NCBI GenBank assembly: GCA_008729055.1 | Contig: SDUX01000008.1 | Location: forward strand, 1,240,001 to 1,304,000 | Length of the DNA: 64,000 nt | Source of the DNA: Pyropia haitanensis | Taxonomy: Eukaryota; Rhodophyta; Bangiophyceae; Bangiales; Bangiaceae | Direction of reading: 5' to 3' | In this document: piece by piece, positions 1-11,300 of the stretch | Layout: every line of letters begins with the position of its first letter | How positions within the stretch are numbered: the stretch's first letter is position 1 | Notes under the pieces: generated by a model | Database searches by the model: none | What the model was told of the DNA's origin: nothing | The model's input: the letters and a program-made list of their open reading frames with translations, nothing else | Program-made: the position numbers and the translations under genes

Positions 1-438
1 CCCCCCCCCTCCCGCGGCCAATGCCGCCGCCAATGCGGAGGCTGGCGTTGAAGTGGTTCTTCACGTGGTTGTCTGTCCGCCCGACGAGCCGCGCGGCGAT
101 CGCCGCCCACTTGTTGCCCAGCTGCCGGTGCATCTGCAGGATGAGCGCGTCCTCGGCGACCGTCCACGGGCGGCGGCGGCCGGGGCCAATCACCGCGCCG
201 GCAGGGGTGGAGGTGGGGGGGGCGGGGGGGGCGGGGGGGGGGGGGGGGCGACGCCGCCGCCGCCGCCACCGCCGCCACTGGCGGCGGCGGGCGTGCCACC
301 GCCGTCGCCGGGGGGGGGGGCGGGGGCGGTGCACCGCCGGGCCTGTCGCCGGTGGCGGTCGCCCTGCCGGCGGCGGCGGCGGCGGCGCCCTCGGCGCCCG
401 CAGGACGCCCGTGCCCGCCTGGGGCGGCTGCCGCCGCG

Positions 439-469
<31 letters not shown>

Positions 470-3240
470 CCGCTTCCGCCGGCGCGAGCTGGTGCGTCCA
501 CCGCTCGCGCGCCTGCTTGCCGCTCCGCCCCGGCACGACCGCCGCGATCGCCGTCCAGCCGGCGGGGCCGGTCGCGTGGACCGCCGCGGTGAGCGCCGCG
601 TCCTCGGCGGCGGTCCACGGGCGGCTGACGCCGCGGGTGGTGGGGCGGGGGGGGGGGGGGCGGGGGGGGGAGGCCCGGGGGGGGTGCCGCCGCTGCCGCC
701 GCCGCTGCCGCCGCCACCCCCGCCGCCGCCGCCGCCGGCCCCTCCGCCCGTCGGTGCCGCCGGTGCCGCGGTGGGCGCGGGGGGGGGAACCGGCCCGCCG
801 CGTAGGCGGCGGCGGCCGCCTCGGCTGCCACCGCCGCCGCCGGTGGTGCTGGTGGAGCCGCCGTGGGCGCGGGGGGGGGCGGGAAACGGCCGGCTGCGTA
901 CGCGGCGGCGGCCGCCGCCTCTGCCGCCGCCGCCGCTGCAGATGGTGGTGGTGCTGCCGCCGCCGGCGGCATGGGGGGGAACCTCCCTGCCGCCGGTGCT
1001 CGTGCTGCCGCCGCCGGTGGGTGGGGGGGGAACCGCCCCGCCGCGTAGGCGGCGGCGGCTGCCGCGTCGTACGCGGGCGCGGTGGGTGGCACCGCGCCGG
1101 CGGGCGTCCACCGACCGTGGTGGGCAAACTGCTGCGGCTGGTGGTGCTGCTGCCGCGCCGCCGCCGCCGCCGCTGCCGCCGCCGTCATCGCCGCCCTGCC
1201 AGTAGCGATGCCGGGGGGGAACGCGCCGCCGTGGCGGCCACCAAATGGCTGCTGCTGCGGCGGCGGCGGCGGCGCCCTGCCGGCGGCAACGCCGAGGGCG
1301 TAGGGGGGCCCGTGGCCGCCACCGAATGGGTGCTGCTGCGGCGGCGGCGGCGGCGGCGCTCTGCCGGCGGTCACGCTGTGGGGGTGGTTACCGCCGTGGC
1401 CGCCGCTGCTCGGGTCCTGCGCCGGCGGTGGCGGCAGTCGCCGGAGCGCCGGCAGCGGCCAGCTTCCCGACGGCGGCTGGGGGGGCGGGCCCGGCCCGGC
1501 GGTTGCCGCCCAGCCATGGTGCGGCGGCGCCGCCGCCCAGTTGCCGCCCATCGACGTCTGCGGCGGCAGCTGGCGCGGCGCACCGCCCCGCGCTGCGTCG
1601 GCGGGTGGTGGCCACGCGGCGACGGGTGGGCGCAGAACACCCCCGCCCCCCCCACCCGCCGCTCCCGCTCCTGGTGCCCCGCCACCGCCGCCGCCGCCGC
1701 CGCCGCCTCCGCCGCCGCCGCCCCCATCACCCGGCGTGGCCATCCCCGCGGCCATGCACAGCAGTCCGAGGCCCGTGTCGGGCGGGCGCCACTCGCCACC
1801 CGCGTTACCCACCTGCGGCGGCGGCAGTAGCGGCCGCGGGGGGGCCACTGGGGACTGCGGCGGTAATGGGGGGGGGGGGTGGCCCGCCGGTGGCTGCCAC
1901 CAGCCACCTCCATCCCCCCTCTGGCCGCCGTGCCCTTGCCAGTGCCCGCGTTCGCCGCCAGCGCTGCCGCCGCCAAAGCCGCCGCCGTCACCGCCGCCGC
2001 CGAAGCCACCGCCGTCACCGCCGCCGCCGACGCCGCCACCGCCTCCGTCGTCGCTGCCGCCGCCGCGGCCACCGCCTCCGGGGCGTCTTCCCCCCAGCGG
2101 CGGCAGTCGATAGTCGGGTGGCACGCCCAGGAGCGGTCGCAGTGGCGGCAGCCGGCCCAAGGGTGGCAGCGACCCGAAGGGCGGAAAGGCGTTGCCGCCG
2201 TGGCCGGCGGGTGCTGGAGGAGGGAGCTGCAAGGGAGGGGGGGACGCCGCCGCTGGGGGATGGAGGGGGGGAGGGGGCGCCGCCGCTGGCGGCGGCGCGG
2301 CCGGTGACGGGGTCACGGCAGTGGTGGTGGACGCGGCGGCGGCGGCAGCAGCAGCGGCGGCGGCAACGTCACCTCGGTTTGGCTGCCACGGCACCAGCGC
2401 GGGGAGCGGCCCCCCGCCTGGGCGCAGCGCCGCCGCCAACGACGGCGACACCGGGCGGCCACGGTGCGGAACGCCGCCGGCGTCGGTACCAGCAGCGGCG
2501 GCGGTGGAGACGGCGGCGGCGTTGGCGGCGGCGGTGCCTCCCCGGGCAGACGCGTCGACGGCGGCGGCCCAGGCGGCCATCCCTCCCCCTCCTGGCGTGC
2601 TCGCCTCCTCCCCAGCGCCAAGAAAGTACGGGGGAAAGCGGACGTGGGAGGGAGGGGGGAGGCCCGCCGCGGAAGGGGCGGGCGACGGCGTACCGCTGCG
2701 GCCGGGTCGCGGCGGCAGTGGGTAGTCGGTGGTACGGCGGAGGGGGGACGGCACGGGGGTTTGGATGACCCCGTGCGGCCGTCGCGGCGTGATGCCGTCT
2801 TGAACGCTGGCGGCGGCCGCAGGGGGAAGGGGCGCCACCGCGGCCGCTGCTGCAGGGGACACCGGCCGGCGGACTCCCCCGCGACCGCCGCCGTCGCTGC
2901 CGCCGCGGCCATTCCCACCGTCAACCACGAGCGCCCTTTCCCCCCCGCCGACGTCGCCGGGCACCCACCCACTGCTGGTGCGGCGGCGCGTTGTGGCGCG
3001 GCCCGTGTCGTCGTCGTCGTCGCCGTCGTCATCGTCGCCGCCGCGTTGTCGGCTCTCGCCTCGCGGCCTATCTCCCGCCGTCTGCTCGCCGCCGCCGTCA
3101 TCGTCGTCGCCGCCACCGCCCCCGCCGCCGCCGCCCCCGCCGTCGGGTGTGTTGAGCAGCGACGCAATGGACATGCGCGATGGCCGCCGCCGCGGTGGTG
3201 CCGGCGGGGTGGCGGCGTCCGCGTCTACCGGCGGGTCCAT
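1..3240 (-). CDS. R2R3-MYB-like DNA-binding protein, C-terminus cut by window edge
   Basis: Minus-strand reading gives two MYB repeats. R2 lies at about 485-620 (begins RPWTAAEDAALTAAV, ends GKQARERWTHQL). R3 lies at about 32-169 (begins RPWTVAEDALILQM, contains GRTDNHVKNHFNASLR). Both keep the spaced tryptophans and helix-3 residues of R2R3-MYB factors, which bind DNA in the nucleus. Upstream is about 860 residues of Gly/Pro/Ala-rich sequence starting at the ATG at 3240 (MDPPVDADAATPP), with acidic stretches and a short SIASLLNTPD motif. The N-terminal part, R2 and R3 lie in three different frames; the switches fall in G-runs near 646-680 and 203-250, so either introns or homopolymer errors are present. 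An Ala/Pro-rich linker of roughly 100 residues separates R2 from R3, where the family normally has almost none. The MYB call is firm; the exact gene model is not. Confidence 0.8.
780..1375 (-). repeat. In-frame peptide repeats inside the MYB N-terminal region
   Basis: Two families of imperfect coding repeats lie in the same minus-strand frame. Around 780-1075 the motif AYAAGRFPP recurs after alanine runs three times, with a further shorter GRFPP copy. Around 1200-1375 the motif GRAPPPPPQQ followed by PFGG occurs two to three times. Recurrence at peptide level supports this frame being translated and suggests repeat expansion of a disordered region. Confidence 0.6.
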
Positions 3241-6200
3241 CAATGGCAAAAAGGGGGGGGGAGGGGGGAGGGGGACACGCGGTGACCCTCTTCTGCGAGC
3301 CGTCGGTAGCCGGTACGGGCGGCGGGACGGACCAAGACAGGCGGCAGCGCCGGGCAGCGGCGCCCGTCAGAGGCCGAGCTGCTGCTGCCGCTGCCGCGAC
3401 GACGGCCGCCGCTCACTGTGCGCCGTCGTCCAACAACGCCGCTGCTGTCGCGGCGCATGGACGTCCGGCAGGTGGGAGTGGCGGGTGGGGTCGGCGGTCC
3501 ACAACCGCGGCGCGCGCGACCTCGGCCGCTTCGCGACGTCGGCGGGAGTGGTGTTCGCCACCCGTCACGAGCTCCCTCAACCGCGGCGCCAGCAACTGTG
3601 GCCGCTCACGACGTCGGTGGGGGTGGTCGTGGTGGTGGCGGCGGTCGTGACAGCACCGCACGCTGCGCGGCGGCCGAGGAGCGGCAGCGGCAACGGACCG
3701 CGGCGGCGGCAACGGACCGCGGCAGCGCGGGCACAGCCGCCGAACCTTCTCGCCGGTAGCGGTGTTGGCGGTTGGCCGCCGCGGCCGGCCGCGCCGCCGT
3801 CTGCCGATCGGCAGTGGCGGGGTCGGCAGCAGCGGCGGCGGCGGCGGTCGCCCCCTTCCCCCCCCCCCCGCCCCACCCGCGACGGCCGACGCACGCAGGG
3901 GGCCACGGTGATGGCTGCCCCCCCTCGCGGCGATGGCGGCGGGTCGGGGCGGTCCCGTTGCCTGCGCGCGCGCGCGAGCCGCGCAGTGCGCGCGGCGGGC
4001 GTGGGCCCACCCCACCACCCCAACCGCGCCCCCCCACCCCCCTCTGCGGCCGACGCGGGCGGCCGCCCCCCCAGGCAAAGCCACCAGCCGCGGCGCCAAT
4101 CGACTAGACGCGTCGACGGCCCGCCAGACGTGTCGGCACCCCCCCCACGACGACCCCCGCGGTCGGGGGGCGTGCCCAGCCGAGGTACTGTGTCCGCCGC
4201 GGGCGACGCTGACGTGTGGCTTCGTCGGCGACCCCACCCCCCCCCCCCCCGCCTCCCACCTTCCTCCCCCCCACCAAAACCAGCCACACGCGCCACCCCC
4301 CCCTCCCCCTCCACTGCGGCCGTGCGCCGCCACTTTCACCGGCAGAGGGTGCCCCCCCGCTGACCGGCCGCCTCGTGTCCCTGCGTGCCGCCACGCGGGC
4401 GCCCGAGACACTGCCCGGGGGGGGACGTGCAGACCGCGCGGTCGCCACGCCGCCTGCAGCGCGCGCGGGCGGCGGGCGCGCGCGGGGGCGGCGCGCAACC
4501 GCCGCGCGGCGGCGCCCGCGTGCGGCAGCCGCGTGCAGCCCCCGACCGCGCGGTCGCACACCGGCGCACGCGGCTGCACGCACGTTTGGCCGCGGCTGGT
4601 CGACCGGGCGGGGGGTAGCCCTAGGCGGGCAGCAGACGACCTGCACAGAGGGGGGTGGGTGCCAGCAACGGCGGCGGCTGGCAGGCTGGACGCAGGCAGG
4701 CAAACGCGGGTAGATGGGAGGGAAGAGGTAGGAGTTACACGGGACTGGCGGCGGCCGCTAGCCGCGCCGCGCGCGGTCGTGCGCCGCGCCGCGCGAGGTC
4801 GTGCGCCGCCTCCCCCGCTTCCCCACCCCCCCGCTGCACACGGCTGCCGGTGCGCCGCGCGCGCGCGTGCGCGGCGGCAGTGACGAGCGGGGTGGGGACA
4901 CCCGTGATGGGGGTGCCAGTTTCCCGGACGCGCCCCCCCTACCCCCCTCGCGCCGCGCCGCGCCGCCGCTGCCGCCCGCCAGCAGTTTACGAGAACGTAC
5001 CCCCTGGTGCGGTCCGGCGCGCCCTCGCCGCACACGCGGCGTGTGAGGGGTCAGGCGCACGCCGCGCCCGCTGCGCCCGCCGCTCACGCGGCGGGCAAGA
5101 GCGATTGGCGCGCGCGTGGGCGGCAGCGGCGGAGGAGGCGGACGCCGCTGTGCCCCCCGCTGCGCCGCCCGGCCCCCCCCGCGTGCCCTCTTGCACCGCC
5201 GCAGCGAGGTGCGGCAAGATGGTGGCCACGGGGACACTGCCGGCGTGACGTAGGGCGGGGCTGCTCGCGGCCGGCCTGCAGAGGGGGGGGCACAAGACCA
5301 GTCGGAGGGAATCAAGGGGGGAGTGGCCGCTGGGTAGGTGGGGTTGTCGGAGACAGGGGCGGGGGGGGGAGGCGGACGGCGCAGACAGTCGTACCCCGGG
5401 GTGACGGCAGGGGCGGGGGGCGGGTGGCGTGGGGGCGTGCCACCCCGCGGTTGACGGCAGCAGAGGCTTCAAAGCAGAAAGCGGAGGCAAGCGCAACATG
5501 GAGGCGGGGAAGGGGGGGGGGGGGTGGCGGGGGAGTGGTTGAGGGGGGGGTGAGTGAGGGGGTGCGTGGGGGGCGTGAAGGGGGGAAAGGCCTGCCTTGG
5601 CCTTGATGCGGCAGCGAGGGGGGAACACGGCGCGGCCGCTGCTGGACTAGAGCCCCGGTGGCGGCGGCGGAGGCGTGCCAAGGGCCCGCGCTGGCCTGCG
5701 CCGGCCGCGGGGCCGGCATCACCCCAGTGGCGCGCGCGAGGTCACCCCCCCCCCCGCCCCGCCCCGCGCGGCGGTGGCGGCGGGCCGTCTGACGCGGCGG
5801 CCCGACCAGCCGGACGGCGACGGCGGCGCGGCGGCGGCGTGGCCACGGCGGCGGCGTGGAGCAGGGGTCCCCCACAGACGTTGAGACGGGGGGGGATGGG
5901 GCGAGGCGGCTGCCCGCGCAGGGTGCCGCCACGCCGCCACGCCTCGGCAGGGCCGTGCAAGCAGAGCCGCGGCGCACTGGGCCGGGCCGAGGGGCTACCC
6001 CTCCCGCGGCGCCCGCGGGCGCCGCGCGCCCCCTCGCCACCCCCCCGCGACCCCCGCGGCGACGGCGCCGCCGTCGGCGGCCTGGCCGCCGCGCCCCGCG
6101 CTGCGCGCCCCGCGACCGCTCTAGCGAGCGCGGGAGGTTGCCGGCGGCGCCGCGGCGGCCGAGGCGGCGACGGCGGCGGCGGCGGAGACGGCGGCGGCGG

Positions 6201-7137
6201 CGGCGGGGACCGTCGCCGCGTGGCCAATCGGTACGAGGGATGCCTACCGCCGCAGCCAGCGGGCCCGGTTTTTGCGACACCTGCCCTGTGCGGCGGGGGT
6301 GTAGTAGGCCGGGAGCCGCGAAACCGTCTGACCGGGGGCGAGTGGGGAGGCGGCGGGGCGGCGGGGGGCGGCGGGTGGACAGGGACGGCGTCGAGGCAGG
6401 GCACCCCCGCGGGGGCGCGCGCGCCCACGGGGGCGCGCGGCCCGATCGCGTTCTTCACCGCCCCCCGCCTGTTTGCCAAGGCTCGTGCCCCTTTGAGGGC
6501 GACGCAGCCGTGGGGATCAAGATGAGGCGCGGCAGTCGCCGACGCCCAGCCGCAAGCAACGCACACAGCGGCGGTGGGCGGCTCGTCGTCGACGGCGGCG
6601 CCGCGGGGGGCGTGTGCCCCTTCGAGGCGCCGCGGCTCAGGCAGTGTCTGTCTGCCTCGGCCGTGCAAGGAAGCGGCCCACACCTGTGTACAGACAGCGG
6701 CGGACAAGTACGGCGGTCGCGGAGGTCTACTCTCTCGTCTTTCGCGCCACGGGTCCGGTCTGATCGATGTGGCTTGGTTCCAAAAGATTTTCGCCTGTCG
6801 ACCGCCCACCTCATACCCTCCATGATCGTGCCGTGAGGGCCGATCGACTGGAAAGCGGTGACCACATTATAGAAGGGCATAGCTTTCCTCCGAAAAATGT
6901 TTCAACCATCATGTAGCTTTTGAGTGCAACGTGTTCCACCAACTGACATGCACTAAATAGATGAAAGAGCAGTGCACCACCTCATCCGTGAGCCGGATCC
7001 GCACGCGGACAAAGATCGGCCGCGTCAACAAGGGACAGAAGGACAGACGCATTCAACGGCAGCTGTGGACCAACTGCGAGGCGCCGGCCGCGCCGCGGCA
7101 GACGACGCGCCTTTGGGACCGCACACGCTGCCGCGCA

Positions 7138-7189
7138 CGGCACGCCGGTCGCGACGCTGCCAGCTGGCAGCCCCGCGACCGGCGTGCCG
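7138..7189. repeat. 52-bp nested palindrome
   Basis: The 16-base arm at 7138-7153 (CGGCACGCCGGTCGCG) is exactly reverse-complemented at 7174-7189. Between them, 7156-7171 (GCTGCCAGCTGGCAGC) is itself a perfect 16-base palindrome. Only the dinucleotides at 7154-7155 and 7172-7173 fail to pair. The whole could fold into a cruciform or hairpin. Confidence 0.85.
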
Positions 7190-7300
7190 CCCCCGCGTGG
7201 GCGCGGTGACCCCGCTGCGTGCGTGCGGCAGCGGCGGCCGCCGCGTCGCGCCTGTCCGGCCGACTGTCGCCCCCCCCCCCGGCGCCCCGCCCGCCCGCCC

Positions 7301-7392
7301 GCGGGCCGGCTGGCTGGCTGCCTGGTGGGCCGGCTGGCCGGCTGGCTGGCAGGCCGGCTGGCGGCCTAGCCGCCCGCCTGGCTGGATGGCGC
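7301..7392. repeat. GGCT/GGCC-rich simple repeat
   Basis: Imperfect tandem copies of CTGG, GGCTGG and CCGGCTGG run through this stretch. It reads open in several frames and shows no sign of being coding. Confidence 0.6.
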
Positions 7393-8353
7393 GGCCGCCC
7401 GACGCGGCCGTAACGGCTCTCTTGCCATGGCGCGCTGCCGCCGCGCCGGGCTGCGCGAGTGGCGGGAAAGGGCGGGGTGAGCAGCGCGGGTGGGGGCTGA
7501 GCGCTACTTTCCGCAACCGCATCTTGCCCTCCCTCCCATGCCCGCCGCCTCGACGCCTCCCCCTTCTCGCTCCCACCCCCGCCGCCGCTATCGTTTTCAT
7601 CGTCGCCGCCACCGCCACCGCCACCGCCACCACCACCGCCACCGCCGCCGCTGCCACGACAGCGAGCAGGTGGCGCGTGGCCGCCCCGCCGCGTGTCCCC
7701 GTCGACAGTGCACGCGGACGGCGGCAGCAGCGACGGCGGGGGTGGAGGCGGCGGCGGCGGGCACACGCGCCGCGATTCGCGGCGCGTCGGCGCCCCCCGC
7801 CGGCGCCCGTCGCGCCAGGCAGCCGGGATGAAAAAGCAAAAAGAGCACGGAGCCGCAGTGGGCCACGGGACGGCGCCGGGGGAGCGCCCGGTATTCCCCT
7901 CGGGTTCTCTCTGGGCCGCCCCCGCGCGGCGGGCGCTGCAGGGCGACGCGTCGACGCGGTGGGCGGCGCGGCGGCAAGCGCGCACGCCCGCCTAGGTGCC
8001 CCATGTCGCTGCTGGCCGCTGCCGTGCGCCATCACGCCACGCCGGGAGTGGCGAGCATGAGGCGGCACAGGGGGTGGGTGGCATGGGGCGACGCAAGGGT
8101 GGGTCCCGACGGAGGAGGCCAACGAGGAGGAGAAAAAAAACAGACAGCCACATGACCAATGGACATGACCACACCCGCGACGCCCGTCGACGCAGCACAA
8201 GCGGGCGGGGGTGGGCGCGTCCTCGCGGCGTCCCTTCCATACAGCCCCATCAAAAAAACGCCCAGTCGCGGGGCGGGGGGGTCCGGAGCAGGCCGCCCCC
8301 CCTCCCCCCCGCCACAACAGCTGTCCACCTCCCTTCCCCCCCGCCCCGCCACG

Positions 8354-11300
8354 TCAGTCGTCCATCCCCCCCACCCCCCCCCCCTCCCCCCCCCCTCCCT
8401 CGCTGTCACTCTCCTCGTCACTCCCCCGACCGCCGGCCGCGTCCGTCTCGTCCGCCGCGGCCACGTCCAGCTCGTCATCGCTCGCGCGGCCGTACCAGCT
8501 GCGCCCACCGGCCGCGTCGGCATCGTCCTCGGCGATCTCGCCCTCCTCCTCATCCTCCTCGTCGTCGGCCGTGTCGTCGGCCGCCGCGCCGGCGGGACGG
8601 CTCGCAGCGTTGCCACTACTGCCGCCGCCGCCGACAGTACCGCCACCACCACCGCCGCCGCCGCCGCCGCCACCACCACCAACACCGCCGCCGTCGCCAC
8701 CACCACCACCGCCGCCACCAGCCGAGGCGCCATCGTCCTCCATGAGGTCGTCCGGGTCGAGCTCGCCCTCGTCCAGCTCGCCCTCATCACTGCCGCCGGC
8801 AGCGCGACCCGGCGCGCCCACCTCCCCCTCCTCCACCTCCCCATCCTCATGGCTGCTGCTCGCGGCGCCGCGGGGCGGGGTGGGCGGCGCCGCGCCAAAC
8901 GGGGACGGCGCCTCGGGCTCGGCGCCAGACGCCGCGTCGGGTTCCTCCCCCTCCTCACCGTCCTCCTCCTCCTCCTCCTCCTCCCCCTCCTCCAGCACCT
9001 CCCCCTCCTCGGGCGTCTCGCTGCGGGCGGGCGGGCGGCCCGACGCGCCGTCTGGCCCGCCCGGGGGGGGCGCCGCCGCCGCCACGCCACGCGACGGCGG
9101 TGGTGGTAGCTCCATCTCGACCGGCCGGGGGCGGCGCGATGCGGGGATGCGGGCGGCCAGGTCCGAGGCGATGGCGGCCTCGGCAGCCGCCTCGGCGTCG
9201 GCAGAAGCCGCGGCGTCGGCGACAGCCGCGGCGTCGGCGGCAGCCGCGGCGCCGACGGCAGCCGTGGCGTCGACGGCAGCCGCGGGGTTGACAACCCCGC
9301 CGCCGCCGCCGTCGACCTCCATGGCCGCACGAACGAGCGCAGGGCGGGGAGCGGGCGACACGGCAGCGGCAGGGGTGGGCGGCAACGACGGTGGCGTCGG
9401 TGGGGCGAGTTCAACGGCTGGCGAAGGCGATGGCGACGCCGCGGGCGCGCCATCGGCCACGGGGGCCACCTCGCCCGGCGCCTGCTCTGGGAGGTTGCCC
9501 AGCGCGGCCTGCTCCGCCTCCCGCAGCGTGCGCTCCTCCTCCTCCTCGGCCAGCCGGCGGGCGGCGGAAAACGCGTCCGCGTCGACAATCGCTTGCCGCG
9601 CGGCCGCCGCCCGAAATTCCATCGCCGCCGCGCGGGACGCCGCGTCGGCGGCGGCGGCGGCCTCGGATGGGTGCTCCCGCGCGCGGGCGGCGGCCTCGGC
9701 GGCGGTGGCGGCCGCGGCGGCCGCCGCGGCCGTCGCCTTGGCCGCCGCCGCCTCCAGCTTGACCCGCCGCTGCTCCTCCCGCTTGCGCCGGCTCGCGTCG
9801 CGCTTGGCCAGCTTCTTGGCCTGCGCTGCCAGTCGCGACGCGGCCGCCCGCTGCGCGGACGCGCTCGCCTTGCGCCCGCCGGCGCCGCCACCGGCGCCGC
9901 CGGCCAGGGTGGTGGCGGCCGCCGCCACGGCGCGCGGCGTCGCGCCTGCACCCCCGGCCGCCCCCCGCGAGCGCGCCGCGGCGCCGCTGCGTGGCCGCTT
10001 GGCGCTGGGTGGGATCCGCGGGTCCCCCTCCAGGGACGAGCCGCGCTCGCTGGGCAGCTTGCCCCCGCCAGGCGACCACGACGGCCGCCCCGACGCGTCC
10101 GTGTCGTCGATACCGGGCGACGGCGACGGCGCGACGCTGCCGCGCGAGCGCTTGCGCGCCGATGCAGGCAGCGGTGGCAGTGCGTCGCTGCCGTCGCCTT
10201 CCAAGCGCGCGAGGAACTGGCTGTCGGTCATCCGGTCCAGCGCGTAATTGCCCGCGCCCTGCTTGGCCGCCCGCCGCTGGCGGATGATGCCCATGTTGTT
10301 ATTACTCCCCGCGCTGCTCGCAGCCGCCGCCACCGCCGCGTCCACGTCGGTGGAGATGGCACCGTCCGCCAGCACGTCCACCACCTCCTCCTCGTCACCA
10401 CGCGACGCCAGCATTTCAGGGGTGGGGGTGGTGACAAAGTCGGGGATCTCCGCCTCGGTCATCAGCGGCGGCACGTTGCCGGCGGCGGCCTCCCGTTCGG
10501 CGTCAATCTTGGCAAACAGCTCCATCTCCCCCTTGCCGCGCTCCAACATCCGGTTGATCTCCTCGGGGCTCGGCAGCGTCAGCTGCTCCTCCGCCTCCTC
10601 CGCCTCGTCATCGTCGTCATCGCCGTCACCGCCAGTGCCACCGCCCGAGGCGCCAGCGCCGGCGCCTGCACCCCCTCCACCGGCGCCCGCGCCAGCACCG
10701 CCGTCAGAGCCTGCGTCGCCCGTGCGGAGGAGCTTCTTGAGCATGGCCTGCCGCTCCGCGTCCTTGGACGTCTCATCAAACATGCCCGCCGAGATAATCT
10801 TCTGCTCCAGGCCCCGTTTGAACGACGCCCGAGCAATCACGCTCTCCTCCACCGAGTTGGACGTGATGAAGCGGAGCACCAGCACCTGCCGCCGCTGGCC
10901 GATGCGATGTGCCCGGTCTTGCGCCTGCAAGTCCATCTGCGGATTCCAGTCAGAGTCAAAGATGATGACCGTGTCGGCAGTCTGCAGGTTGACGCCCAGC
11001 CCGCCCGCCCGCGTCGTCAGCAGAAACACATTGTACGCTGAGTCTTCGCTGTTAAAGTCCGCCACCATGGCCCGTCGGTCCTCGGGGCGGGTGGACCCGT
11101 CCAGGCGCAGAAACGGGATGCCCCGGTGCCGCAGCAGGCGCTCCTGCAGGTCCAACACTCGCGTCATCTGGTTAAAGATGAGCATCCGGTGGCCGCCCGC
11201 GAGGAGCTTGGTCAGGCACGCGTCAAGGAGGGCAAACTTGCCAGCCGCCCGCACCAACTGCTCCCCGTCAGCGTCGGGCGTGGCCGAGTAGTCGTCAAAA

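Larger units (their letters stand above)
3241..8353. other. Intergenic region, no supported gene
   Basis: Long open frames exist here on both strands, but all are Arg/Pro/Ala/Gly-rich by-products of GC-rich DNA. I see no recognisable domain, no consistent start context and no coherent hydrophobic or charged pattern. The stretch at about 6840-6960 is distinctly AT-richer than its surroundings. The right part should contain the 3' end of the SNF2 gene transcript. Confidence 0.5.

Noticed and set aside
5312..6880. Overlapping open frames on both strands
   Set aside because: Arg/Gly/Pro-rich shadows without motifs or consistent start codons.
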